Assembly (NCBI GenBank): GCA_963812965.1
Contig: CAWEXG010000002.1
Location: forward strand, 480,934-544,933
Length of the DNA: 64,000 nucleotides
Source: DASXMT01 sp963812965
GTDB lineage: Bacteria; Actinomycetota; Acidimicrobiia; Acidimicrobiales; RAAP-2
Reading direction: 5' to 3'
The notes beneath the pieces were generated by a model. The model saw only the letters and a list, made by a program, of their open reading frames with translations, made no database searches and had not been told where the DNA came from. Every line of letters starts with the position of its first letter. The first letter of the stretch is position 1. Both the position numbers and the translations under genes were made by a program. This document shows, one piece after another, positions 51,390-61,400 of this stretch.

Positions 51390-52946
51390 GTGGTTCGAAC
51401 GGCACCCGAGGTGGCAGCGCACGGCACGACATCGAGGGGGGACACATCGAAGGGGGACACAGCGGCAACCGAGGGCGGTGATCCCGCCGGTGGTTCTTAC
51501 GACGTCGTTGTCATCGGCGGGGGTCCCGGGGGCTATGCCGCTGCGCTCTACGGAGCGGCGGCCGGGCTCTCCATTGCCGTTGTCGAGCTCGACAAAGTAG
51601 GGGGCACCTGCCTCCATCGCGGGTGCATCCCAGCGAAGCAGTTCCTCGAGACGGCGTCGGTCTTCCGTACGGTCGCCGGTGCCGCCGAGTTCGGGGTAGG
51701 GATCGCAGAGGGTCCCAGAGGAGCCGGAGCGACAGAAGCAGAGTCGCAGGCCCCATCTCCCACCATCGACTTCGCCGTGAGCCAAGCCCGGAAGCAGAAG
51801 GTCGTGGACCAACTGTTCAAAGGGCTGTCAGGTCTCATGAAGGGTCGCGGCATCACTGTCTACGCCGGGACCGGCTCCCTGTTGTCCGATCATCGGGTCC
51901 ACATCGAAGGCAACGACGGCACCAGTGCCGAGATCGAAGGAACGAACGTCGTCCTGGCTGCCGGTTCGGTTCCCCGCACCATCCCCGGGTTCGACGTGGA
52001 CGGGACCTTGGTGTTGACCTCGGACGAGGTCCTCGACCTCGAGGAGCTCCCGGCCTCGGTGGCGGTGATCGGCGGGGGTGCCATCGGGTGCGAGTTCGCG
52101 TCGATGCTGTCCGACCTCGGTTCGAAGGTGACCGTGTTGGAGGCGCTCCCGGCCATCCTCAACGGATGCGACGAGGATGTGGCCGCTGTCGTATCCCGGT
52201 CGTTCCGCAAGCGGAAGATCGACGTCAAGGTGGGCGTACAGCTCCACGGCCACACGCCGGATCCGTCGGGCAAGGGGACGGTGATCTCCTACGGCGACGG
52301 CGAGAAGCTGTCGGTGGACGCGGTGGTCGTCTCGGTGGGTCGCCGTCCGTGGACGGAGGGACTGCTGAGCGAAGGGACCGGCGTTGTCCTCGACGATCGT
52401 GGCTTTGTGGAGACAGACGAGTTGATGCGCACGGCCAGCCCCGGGGTGTGGGCGGTCGGCGACCTGGTGGCCGGCGCTCCGCAGTTGGCACACGTTGGGT
52501 TCGCCGAAGCCATCGTGGTGATCAAGAGCATCGTGGGCGAGCCGGTGACGCCGGTGGACTACGGCCGGGTGCCGTGGGCCATCTACTGCCATCCGGAGGT
52601 GGCGTTCGCCGGGTTCACCGAGTCGGCGGCCAAGGCGGCCGGGTTCGACGTGGTGGTCAAGAAGGACCCGTTCGGGGGCAACAGCCGGGCCCGGATCATC
52701 GGGGACACCGAGGGGTTGGTGAAGGTGATCGCCGAGAAGCACGCCGACGGTACTCCTGGGCGCATCCTGGGTGTCCACATGGCCGGTCCCTGGGTGACCG
52801 AGCAGCTGGGGGCGGGCTACCTGGCCATCAACTGGGAGGCCACGCCTGACGAAGTGGCACAGTTCATCCAGCCACATCCATCCTTGTCGGAAGCGTTCGG
52901 CGAGACGGTGCTGGCGTTGACCGGAAGGGGGCTGCACGTTGCCTGA
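51390..52946 (+). CDS. lpd: Dihydrolipoyl dehydrogenase (E3)
   Basis: About 518 residues. Reoxidises the lipoyl groups of 2-oxoacid dehydrogenases with FAD and NAD. Seen: FAD motif VVVIGGGPGGYAAAL, redox disulfide GGTCLHRGCIPAK, NAD motif VIGGGAIGCEFASMLS, GVWAVGDLVAGAPQLAHVGF, and the C-terminal catalytic His-Glu in HPSLSEAFGE. The start is uncertain: GTG 51390 lies in GGAGGTGG; the frame is open back to 51303. The first 35 residues before the core are unusual (TSRGDTSKGDTAATEGGDP). Its end overlaps the E2 gene by 8 bp. Confidence 0.9.
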   Translation: MVRTAPEVAAHGTTSRGDTSKGDTAATEGGDPAGGSYDVVVIGGGPGGYAAALYGAAAGLSIAVVELDKVGGTCLHRGCIPAKQFLETASVFRTVAGAAEFGVGIAEGPRGAGATEAESQAPSPTIDFAVSQARKQKVVDQLFKGLSGLMKGRGITVYAGTGSLLSDHRVHIEGNDGTSAEIEGTNVVLAAGSVPRTIPGFDVDGTLVLTSDEVLDLEELPASVAVIGGGAIGCEFASMLSDLGSKVTVLEALPAILNGCDEDVAAVVSRSFRKRKIDVKVGVQLHGHTPDPSGKGTVISYGDGEKLSVDAVVVSVGRRPWTEGLLSEGTGVVLDDRGFVETDELMRTASPGVWAVGDLVAGAPQLAHVGFAEAIVVIKSIVGEPVTPVDYGRVPWAIYCHPEVAFAGFTESAAKAAGFDVVVKKDPFGGNSRARIIGDTEGLVKVIAEKHADGTPGRILGVHMAGPWVTEQLGAGYLAINWEATPDEVAQFIQPHPSLSEAFGETVLALTGRGLHVA

Positions 52947-54366
52947 TGTGACCATGCCGCAACTGGGCGAGACCGTGACCGAGGGCACGGTGACCAAGTG
53001 GCTGAAGGCCGTGGGTGACACGGTGGCCCGGGACGAGCCGCTCTTCGAGGTCTCGACCGACAAGGTCGACTCCGAGGTCCCCTCTCCGCTCGAAGGAGTC
53101 CTGTCCGAGATCATCGTCCAAGAGGGCGACACCGTCGATGTCGGAGCTCGCCTGGCTGTGATCGGGGAGGGCGGCTCTGCTGCACCGGTTCCCGCATCTG
53201 AAGCCGCCGCGCCTCAAGCCGCGTCCCCGGCATCGGAGGCGCCTGCACCTACCCCGCCGACCCCGCCCGCACCCGAGCCGGCAGCTTCTCCTGGCGCGCC
53301 GTCAACAACCGATACGGTCTCGACGGCCTCTCGTACATCAGTCGGCTCCTCGGGGACCTCCTCCGGCACCTCCACACCACCCGTCTCGTCCCGCACCGGC
53401 CAAGTCCTATCGCCCGTCGTGCGGAAGCTGATGAACGAACACGGGATCGACCCGTCGGAGCTCACCGGGACCGGTCTCGGAAACCGCATCACCCGAGACG
53501 ATGTCGAGGCGGTCATCGCCGGGAGTGGGGCACGCGCCAACGGCACCCCCGCGCCTGCCGGTGTACCGGCACAGACGCCGTCTCCGTCGGCTGTCTCTGC
53601 TCCGCCGTCTCCCCCTGTTTCGTCAGCTCCCCCCCCAGGAGCGCAGGCGAACGGGCGCAACCAAGTCGTTCCGTTCACCAACATCCGACGCCGGACGGCC
53701 GAGCACATGGTTCGCTCGAAGGCCACGTCTGCCCACACCCTCATGGTCAAGGAAGCCGACTACGAGCGGGTGGAACAGGTACGCCGCGCCTACGGCGAGC
53801 GGTTCAAGGCCGAGGAGGGGTTCAGCCTCACCTATCTGGCTTTCGCTGCTCGTGCTGCCGTGGAAGCCCTCAGTGACTTTCCGTACCTGAATGCGTCGGT
53901 CGGTGACGATGCGCTGATCGTGCACCACGACGTCAACCTGGGAATCGCCGTCGATCTCGACAACGAAGGGTTGATCGTTCCCGTTGTCCACCACGCCGAG
54001 GAGTTGACTCTTCGAGGCATGGCCCGGAGGATTCGCGAGCTGGCCGACAGGGCTCGGACGAAACGGCTGGGTGCCGACGACATCAGCGGGGGTACCTTCT
54101 CGATCACCAACGCCGGGCCGTTCGGGACGCTGCTCACCGGCGCCATCATCAACCAGCCTCAGGTGGCCATCCTCTCCACCGACGGGGTGTCCAGGAAACC
54201 GGTGGTGGTGGTACTGCCGGACGGGAGCGAGTCCATCGCCATCCACTCCGTGGGTCTGTTGGCCATGACCTTTGACCACCGAGCAGTGGACGGGGCGTAC
54301 GTGGCCCGTTTCCTGGCCCGGATGTCGGAGATCCTCACCGGTCACGACTGGGCGAGCGAGCTGTAG
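52939..54366 (+). CDS. 2-oxoacid dehydrogenase E2 (dihydrolipoamide acyltransferase)
   Basis: 475 residues from TTG 52939, overlapping lpd. Domains: one lipoyl domain (residues 1-76; lipoyl Lys in FEVSTDKVDSEVPSP), a Pro/Ala/Ser-rich linker, a peripheral-subunit-binding domain (LSPVVRKLMNEHGIDPSELT), a second linker, and the catalytic acyltransferase with its His in MTFDHRAVDGAYVARFL. The motif NIRRRTAEHMVRSKATSAHT begins the catalytic domain. With AceE and Lpd it completes pyruvate dehydrogenase; it could equally serve 2-oxoglutarate dehydrogenase, since actinobacteria often share components. Confidence 0.88.
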   Translation: MPDVTMPQLGETVTEGTVTKWLKAVGDTVARDEPLFEVSTDKVDSEVPSPLEGVLSEIIVQEGDTVDVGARLAVIGEGGSAAPVPASEAAAPQAASPASEAPAPTPPTPPAPEPAASPGAPSTTDTVSTASRTSVGSSGTSSGTSTPPVSSRTGQVLSPVVRKLMNEHGIDPSELTGTGLGNRITRDDVEAVIAGSGARANGTPAPAGVPAQTPSPSAVSAPPSPPVSSAPPPGAQANGRNQVVPFTNIRRRTAEHMVRSKATSAHTLMVKEADYERVEQVRRAYGERFKAEEGFSLTYLAFAARAAVEALSDFPYLNASVGDDALIVHHDVNLGIAVDLDNEGLIVPVVHHAEELTLRGMARRIRELADRARTKRLGADDISGGTFSITNAGPFGTLLTGAIINQPQVAILSTDGVSRKPVVVVLPDGSESIAIHSVGLLAMTFDHRAVDGAYVARFLARMSEILTGHDWASEL

Positions 54367-54371
54367 AAGAA

Positions 54372-55199
54372 GTGACCGGCGCCCCGTTACGAGCCCGTTG
54401 GCTCGGGCGCGTCCTCTACCAAGAGGCGTGGGCGTTGCAACGCGCCCTATGCCGGCGCTCTGCCGACGACTACCTGCTGCTGCTCGAGCATCCCCACGTC
54501 TACACGCTCGGGGTCAGAGCCGATCCTGCCCACGTCCTGGTCGATCCGGCTTCGGTCGGCGCCGAGCTGGTCCGGACCGACCGGGGTGGCGACGTGACCT
54601 ACCACGGTCCCGGGCAGCTGGTCGGGTACCCGATCCTCTCGGTTCCACGTGAGCCGGGGAGCGGCCCGGCCCATGTCCGCCAGGTGGAGCAGGTGGTGAT
54701 CGACACGCTGGTGCAGCTGGGCCTTCCTGCCTCCACCGTCGGACGCCTGGACGGCTACCCCGGCGTGTGGGTGGGGGTGGACGGGACCGGGCCCCCCCGG
54801 AAGGTCGGGAAGGGCGACGGGCCCCCCCGGAAGACCGGGAAGGGCGATGGCCCCCCCCGAAAGATCGCCGCCATCGGGGTACGGACGTCACGGGGCCGGA
54901 CCATGCACGGCTTCGCCCTCAACGTGCGACCGGACCTCGCCATGTTCGGACACATCGTGCCGTGCGGGATCCCGGACAAGGCGGTGACGTCGCTGTTCGC
55001 GGAGGGGATCACCGTCACCATGGCCGACGTGGTTGACGCCACCATCGAGGTTGCGGCGCGTTGCTGGGGACCGCCCGGGTCTCCGGTGCAAGTTCGACGC
55101 GCGTCGTCGACGGCATCGGCTTCGAGCCACGGGTGTCAGAGGAGCAGATCGGTGTGGAGCCGGCCTCCGTACCCCAGTCGTCCCAACCGGTCCCGGTGA
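54372..55199 (+). CDS. lipB: Octanoyltransferase LipB
   Basis: Moves octanoyl from ACP to lipoyl domains. Seen: LLLEHPHVYTLGVRADPAHV, RTDRGGDVTYHGPGQLVGYP, KIAAIGVRTSRGRTMHGFAL with the conserved Lys, and IVPCGIPDKAVTSL with the catalytic Cys. A tandem-repeat insert (GPPRKVGKGDGPPRKTGKGD) sits before KIAAIGVR. After about residue 235 the sequence turns low-complexity and runs into lipA by 46 bp; the real end may be earlier or shifted. Start GTG 54372 follows the E2 stop by 5 bp, so lpd, E2, lipB and lipA form one operon. Confidence 0.88.
   Translation: MTGAPLRARWLGRVLYQEAWALQRALCRRSADDYLLLLEHPHVYTLGVRADPAHVLVDPASVGAELVRTDRGGDVTYHGPGQLVGYPILSVPREPGSGPAHVRQVEQVVIDTLVQLGLPASTVGRLDGYPGVWVGVDGTGPPRKVGKGDGPPRKTGKGDGPPRKIAAIGVRTSRGRTMHGFALNVRPDLAMFGHIVPCGIPDKAVTSLFAEGITVTMADVVDATIEVAARCWGPPGSPVQVRRASSTASASSHGCQRSRSVWSRPPYPSRPNRSR
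54789..54866 (+). repeat. 30-bp tandem repeat inside lipB
   Basis: Two nearly exact 30-bp units (54789-54818 and 54819-54848) and part of a third, each starting with a GGGCCCCCCC run. They encode GPPRK(V/T)GKGD repeats and keep the frame. Confidence 0.85.
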
Positions 55200-56246
55200 G
55201 CTTCGGACGTCGTCGTCCGGACAGGGAGCGGTCCCTCGATCGCCGTCTCCGACGTGCCGGCGTGGACCCGGCTGCCGGGATCGCGTTGCGGGAGCGGAAG
55301 CCGCCGTGGTTGCGCGTTCAGGCGACCATGGGGACCGGCTATCTCGACCTGCGCCACGACCTGCGCGATCTCGACCTGGTGACGGTATGCGAGGAAGCGG
55401 GATGCCCGAACATCTACGAGTGTTGGGCCGACGGTACCGCCACCTTCATGATCAACGGCTCCCGGTGCACAAGAGCGTGTGGGTTCTGCCAGGTCGATAC
55501 CCGCCACCCCCTTCCGCTCGATCCGGATGAGCCCGAACGGGTCGCTGCAGCGGTGGTCCGGATGGGGCTGGCCCACGCCGTCGTCACCTGCGTCGCCCGG
55601 GACGACCTCCCCGACGGAGGGGCGGATGGTTTCGCCCGGACCATTCACGCCGTCCGTCGCATGTGTCCTTCGACAAACGTCGAGGTGCTCATCTCCGACT
55701 GTAAGGGCGACGAGGCTTCGCTCCGAACCATCTTCGATCGCGCGACCAGACGTGCTCAACCACAACATCGAGACGGTGGCCAGGCTGCAGCGGGCCGTGC
55801 GTCCGTCGGCCGGCTACGCCCGCAGCCTCGGTGTGCTGGCCCGTGCCGCCGATGCCGGGTTGACGGTGAAGTCTGGCCTCATCCTCGGCATGGGCGAGAC
55901 GAAGGACGAGGTGCTGGCCACCCTGGCCGACTTGCGGGCGGTGGGCGTGGGCATCGTGACCATGGGCCAGTACCTTCGACCGAGCGCGCAGCATCTGCCC
56001 GTGGCTCGGTGGTGGCGGCCCGAGGAGTTCGACGAGCTGCAGCGAGCCGGAATGGCCCTGGGGTTCGCGCACGTGCAGGCGTCGCCGCTGACCAGGTCGA
56101 GCTATCACGCCAGAGAGGCAGCCGACGCTGCGTTGCCGGTGGGCGCTGTCGCTGGGGCCGACGCCGCTTCGTCGGCTGATGGCGTCGTGCCGTCTGGTGC
56201 TGCACTGCCTGCTGATGCTGTGCCGGTCGCAGTGACGACGTCGTGA
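55154..56246 (+). CDS. lipA: Lipoyl synthase LipA, reading frame broken by one base
   Basis: Inserts two sulfurs into octanoyl groups to make lipoate. GTG 55154 has GAGGAG 8 nt upstream. The first frame holds the auxiliary cluster motif CEEAGCPNIYEC (C-x4-C-x5-C), the radical-SAM motif CTRACGFC (C-x3-C-x2-C) and VLISDCKGDEASLRTIFD. There one extra base, probably the C at about 55740 (GATCGCGCGACC where GATGCGCGACC is expected), moves the frame, and the protein continues in the next one: PDVLNHNIETVARLQRAVRP, SGLILGMGETKDEVLATLAD, VTMGQYLRPSAQHLPVARWW, ASPLTRSSYHA. Because LipA is needed for the lipoyl enzymes beside it, a sequencing error is more likely than a true pseudogene. Confidence 0.85.
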
Positions 56247-57409
56247 CCGGGGCGACCGTGCTGAGCGAGGCGGCGCGGGTGCGCAGGGTCGAGCGGATAG
56301 CCAGGGTGCGGACGCGCATGACGGCGATGGGCGTGGACGTGCTGTTGCTGTCCCACGGTGCCGACCTCCCGTGGTTGACCGGCTACGAGGCCATGCCGTT
56401 GGAGCGACTGACCGTGCTGGTGCTTCCGGTGGTCGGTGATGCCACGTTGGTGGTCCCCGGGCTCGAAGCGCCGCGGGTCGTTGCTGCCGATGAGCTGTTC
56501 GCTGTCCGGCCCTGGTCCGACGATGAGGACCCGATCTCTCTGACGGCGGCGATGGTGGAAGCTGTCCCTACCCAGGGTGACCGACGGCGCCTGGCCATCT
56601 CAGATCGGGCGTGGGCCGCATCGGTGCTTGCGCTCCAGAAGCGGCTCCCCAACTGCACCTGGGTTCCGGCGTCGGGGGTAACGGCTCCGGTCCGAGCCGT
56701 GAAGGACCAGGCCGAGGTGGCTGCGCTCCGGGCTGCCGGAGCGGCAGCCGATCGGGTCGCCGAAGCCTTGCAGGCCGGCCGGATCGGGTTGGTGGGTCGG
56801 ACGGAAGCCGAGGTGTCCGCCGACATCGGAGCCCGCTTGTTGCATGAGGGACATCATCGGGTCAACTTCTCCATCGTGGGAAGCGGCCCCAATGCCGCCA
56901 GCCCCCACCACGAGCCCGGTGCCCGGGTCATCGGGTCCGGTGAGACTGTGGTGTGCGACTTCGGCGGCTCGCTCTCCCTCGACGGCGACGTCGGGTACTG
57001 CTCCGACATCACCCGAACCGTCGTAACCGACGAACCCTCGTCCGAGGTTCGGGACTGTTACGACGTGTTGTTCGCCGCGCAGCAGGCAGCGGTGGCCGCA
57101 GCGCGCGCTGGGGTCACCGCCGAGTATGTCGACGGTATAGCCAGGGGCATCATCGGCGATGCCGGATACGGAGCCTTCTTCGTCCACCGCACCGGTCACG
57201 GGATCGGCATCGAGGAGCACGAGGATCCCTACCTGGTCACCGGGAACCACGAGCTGCTCGAGCCGGGTCATGCGTTCTCGGTGGAGCCGGGGATCTACCT
57301 GCCTGACCGGTTCGGCATGCGGCTGGAGGACATCGTGGTCATCGGCGACGACGGCGCCCCGGACCCGTTGAACAACGCCGACCACTCGCTGATCGTGGTC
57401 GACGGCTGA
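56243..57409 (+). CDS. M24-family Xaa-Pro peptidase
   Basis: 388 residues. N-terminal creatinase-like domain (MTAMGVDVLLLSHGADLPWL) and pita-bread catalytic domain with all five metal ligands: Asp in VVCDFGGSLS, Asp in YCSDITRTV, His in HRTGHGIGIEEHEDPYLV, Glu in FSVEPGIYLP and Glu in MRLEDIVVI. Cuts the bond after or before proline in short peptides. GTG 56243 overlaps the lipA stop (GTGA), so it is in the same operon. Confidence 0.88.
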   Translation: MTGATVLSEAARVRRVERIARVRTRMTAMGVDVLLLSHGADLPWLTGYEAMPLERLTVLVLPVVGDATLVVPGLEAPRVVAADELFAVRPWSDDEDPISLTAAMVEAVPTQGDRRRLAISDRAWAASVLALQKRLPNCTWVPASGVTAPVRAVKDQAEVAALRAAGAAADRVAEALQAGRIGLVGRTEAEVSADIGARLLHEGHHRVNFSIVGSGPNAASPHHEPGARVIGSGETVVCDFGGSLSLDGDVGYCSDITRTVVTDEPSSEVRDCYDVLFAAQQAAVAAARAGVTAEYVDGIARGIIGDAGYGAFFVHRTGHGIGIEEHEDPYLVTGNHELLEPGHAFSVEPGIYLPDRFGMRLEDIVVIGDDGAPDPLNNADHSLIVVDG

Positions 57410-57447
57410 GCTTCGACGCTGGGCATTAGCAAAGGGGGAGTTGGACG

Positions 57448-58179
57448 ATGGATCTGGGAATCGACGGAAAGGTGGCGCTGGTGACCGCCGGATCCCGTGG
57501 GCTGGGCTGGGCCACCGCCGAGGCCCTGGCCGGAGAGGGCGCGCGGCTAGTCGTGTCCTCCCGCAGTGACGAAGCGCTGGCGGAGGTGCAGCAGCAGCTG
57601 GCGACAACTGGTGCGCAGGTGCACACAGTGCCAGCTGACGTGACCGATCCTGACGTCCCGGCCCGCCTGGTCGACATCGCCGTGGACCGCTTCGGATCGC
57701 TCGACATCGTGGTGGCCAACTGTGGCGGGCCACCGCCCGGCCATGCACTCGATGTCGACGACGACCAGCTCGTCTCCGCTCTCAACGCCAACCTGCTGTC
57801 GTCCGTTCGGTTGGTGCGAGCGGCAGTGCCGGTGATGCGGGAGCGAGCGTGGGGGAGGATCTGCTGCATCACCTCGTACTCGATCGTGCAGCCCATCCCG
57901 AACCTGGCGCTGTCCAACACCGCCCGAGTCGGCCTGTGGGCGTGGGTGAAGACCGCTGCTCACGACCTGGCTGACGAAGGGGGCGGGATCACGGTGAACG
58001 TGGCGTGCCCCGGCCTCCATGCCACCGACCGGATGCGTGCGCTCGGTGCTGGTGACAGTGAGCGCATGGGCGACCCCGCCGACTTCGGAAAGGCGGTCGC
58101 CTTCCTATGCTCGGAGCCGGCGAAGTTCATCAACGGTGCCGCCCTCGTGGTGGACGGCGGGGCGACACTGGCCCTCTGA
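57448..58179 (+). CDS. SDR-family oxidoreductase without the usual YxxxK motif
   Basis: 243 residues. Rossmann motif KVALVTAGSRGLGWATAEAL, ANCGGPPPG, SRSDEA after strand 2 and CCITSYSIVQPIPNLALSNT. Where SDRs have YxxxK, this has LALSNTARVGL, so the catalytic Tyr and Lys are missing; a known SDR subgroup carries such an SNxxR pattern. Substrate unknown. GGGGGAG lies 7 nt before ATG 57448. Confidence 0.75.
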   Translation: MDLGIDGKVALVTAGSRGLGWATAEALAGEGARLVVSSRSDEALAEVQQQLATTGAQVHTVPADVTDPDVPARLVDIAVDRFGSLDIVVANCGGPPPGHALDVDDDQLVSALNANLLSSVRLVRAAVPVMRERAWGRICCITSYSIVQPIPNLALSNTARVGLWAWVKTAAHDLADEGGGITVNVACPGLHATDRMRALGAGDSERMGDPADFGKAVAFLCSEPAKFINGAALVVDGGATLAL

Positions 58180-58327
58180 GGTGATGCACTGCCCCCGAGC
58201 CGTACATCGTTGTCCCTGGTTACGCCAGCGATCTCTCGTCGTTCGGTGCGGGTGATCTGAGCGGAGAGCGTGGCGCCGTTTCAGGCCGCCGATGTCCTTG
58301 CAAGCACTCGCCGCTCGAAATTTCCTC

Positions 58328-58356
58328 TTGACAAGTTGAAGTACCTGGAGTTAGAT
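58328..58356 (+). promoter_or_regulatory. Promoter of surface-protein copy 2
   Basis: TTGACA (58328-58333), 17-bp spacer, TTAGAT (58351-58356), the same as before copy 1. The following 93-bp leader is conserved, with ATCTGGT and ACCAGAT able to pair around 58395-58424 in this copy. Confidence 0.55.
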
Positions 58357-58449
58357 GCCATCGCGACCAGTTTGGGAAACGCGAAGCGCGTACCATCTGG
58401 TTGAGAAACACGAAACACCAGATTCAGCAACCAAACCGAAAGCAGGGGG

Positions 58450-61400
58450 ATGTACATGTTCCGGGGACACCGCAACACAGCAGTAACCCGCGATTTCCAG
58501 GCTGAGAAATTCTCAATCTGGGAAAGTTCTCGCGGGGGGGGGTGGGGGAGTAACTCCCTAAGTTTTTCCCACGCAGAGTCACGTAATTCTCACTTCACCG
58601 GCGGCTATGCCCGCCGGTTTTTCGCGGCCATAGCCGCAACGCTCCTGGTCATTGGCGTAATAGCTGGCACAGTTGCCGGCATCGGCGTCACCGCCGCCAG
58701 CGCAGCAACACCACTGTCGATCACCACGACCTCGCCACTGCCGCTGGCCCCACTCAACACCCCCTACAGCACCACCCTGGCTGCAACTGGTGGCACCGGG
58801 AGCTACACCTGGAGCGTTGCCTCGGGCTCCACGTTGCCCACCTGGCTGAGCCTGAATTCGTCGACCGGTGTGCTGTCGGGAACCCCGACGGACAACGCCA
58901 CCGCCACGTTCGCCGTCACCGTCACCGACTCGGCCAGCCCCGCCGACACGGCCACCTCAGGCCAGCTCACGCTCTATGTGGGCAACGGTGGCGAACAGCC
59001 GTTCTCGCTCAAGATGGCCTCCGGCTCCTGGACGGTCCTCTCCAGCGCAGCACCCAATCCCTATCCGGCCCAGACCACCACCACACTCTCTGGCCAGGTC
59101 GATCCGTTGACCGGTGTCATCACCGATGCATCCCTGAGCGATCTGCCGCAACAGACCCTCTGCATTACCTCTCCGGCGGGTTGCACGAACTACATCCAGC
59201 AGGAGGCCAACCCGGGCGCAGCCACGGGCCAGATCCATTCGGACGGCAGCATCACGTTCAGCGACAGCCTCACGTATGTGCTCGACGTCACCAGTCCCCT
59301 CACTGCCCAGTGCGAGTCGACCCCGATCGACATGAGCTTCCAGTCGACTGCGCCCTATGACACCACTAGTGGTGATGTGACGCTGGTGGCGTCTGGGTAC
59401 AACATCCCCGACTTCACTGGCATCCCACCCATGCCGCCAGGGGACCCCGACTCCTGTGGGATCGCCGAAAGTGCGCTCAATACCAACAGTCCGGTCGGCA
59501 CCGGGGTGGCAGGCAGCACCAACAACAACACCACGCTTAACCTGCGGGGCACCGGTCTGCCCATCCCACCACCGCCAGCGAAGTCCACGACGAACACGCT
59601 GTTGGCATCGCCTAGTAGCCCACAGCTGACAACCACCTCAGTAACTTTGACCGACACGGTTAGCTCCGGCGGCAGCACCGCTACCGGTGCCACCGGCAAC
59701 ATCACCTTTCTCGCCAACGGTACGCCGATCGATACCGTGCCGATCGGCAGCGGAACAGCTACGTTCACCACGACATCGCTGTCGAGCCAGACCAATCAAC
59801 TGACAGCGGTGTACTCCGGCGACCTCACCTACGCCCCCAGCACGTCAGCCGCGGTGCCCTATGCGATCCAACCGCTGCCTTCGGTCACGATGAACCTGCC
59901 TGCCACCGTGCCGCTCTCGTCGCCTACCCCCACCCCGTTTTCGGTCATCCTGAGCAACCCGGGGGGTGGCCAGGACTGGAGTAACGATCTCTACCTGCAA
60001 CTGAGGCTCAATAGGCAAGGAAACGGGGGGCCACAAAGTCCCGACATGACCGTCAACTACCAGGACAGCGCCGGGAACTGGTGCCCGCTCATTTCCAACG
60101 GCGGCGGCAACCACTGGTTCTTCAGCGGCTTCGGCACCGCGCCGTGCGGCACAGAGGCAGATGCGTTCTCCCTGGCCCCAGGACAGTCGCTCACCCTCAA
60201 CCTGCAGCTGTCCATCGCCTACGATCCGACGAACGGCACCGGTCCCGGTCCCGTCGGACTGAACACGGTCCTGTGGAACGGAAGCTGCTCGGACCCAACG
60301 GACCCAGTGGACACGTGTAATCAATCTGACAGCCCGTTCAACTCCGTCGCACCGACGTCCACCGGCGCTCCCGAGGCCTTTGGCCAGTTCACTATGACCT
60401 ACGGGGCACGATCCCCGGTGACGTTTAGCAGCGCGCTCCCAGGGCCGGCGGTGCCAGAGGGATACGCGCTCGCTCCCAACATCCAAACTGAGCCTGCGTC
60501 AGATCCCTATGGGATCGCGCCATTCCCGACTGGAACGTTGACCTATCTGATCGACGGGTCGGTCGTTGGTGCGAGCGCTACCGACTTCTTCACCACAGAG
60601 AATGTCAACTTAACTACGGCGGGCTTGAGCCCGGGGACGCACACGCTTACGGTCGAGTACTCCGGCGGCCCGGTCTACGCTCCGGGCTCGTACTCGCAGA
60701 CATTCACAGTGGCACCACCGGCACCCGGTACGCCGTTCGTCTGTCAGCAGGGTCCTAATACGTTCAACGCGTCTGTCGTCGCCGTGGCCAACGTACCGAA
60801 CCTGGCGCCGAGCGGATCGACCGCCTCTGTTAACGCTCTCGATGTGACACTGAACATCGATCCTCAGGCGGCGGGGTACGGGCTGGGCACACCTCCCGAA
60901 TCCATCCCGAACGCCGCGGTCTCTCTCTCGCCCGGTGGGAGCACGATCAACGCTTCCTCGATCACGTCCACCGAGGCCGACGGAACCATCACGCTGAGCT
61001 GGACGGGGCTTTCGAGCACCGTGCCCATCTCCGGCACGCCAGGGACGGTAGTGCCGGTGGACGTTTCGACCGTCGTCTTCCAAGGACCCCTCGGCTCTGC
61101 TCACACCTTCGCCTGTGAGCCTGCCAGCCAACCAGCCGTTGTCCAGCAAGTGACGGTGTCGGGCACGGTCCTCACCGCAAGCCCCACCGGTTCTGCAGCG
61201 CCGGGGGCTCCAGTCACATTGTCGGCGACGGTCTACCCGACGCCGTTTGACTTTACGGACAATGGCTACCCCATCGGCCAAGTGGACTTCTTCGACGGCA
61301 CGACCGATATCGGGACGGTCGGAGTGCCGAGTGCCGGGAACAGTGGTGCCGGTATCGCCACCCTCACCACGAACTCACTGGCACCCGGTGACCACACGCT

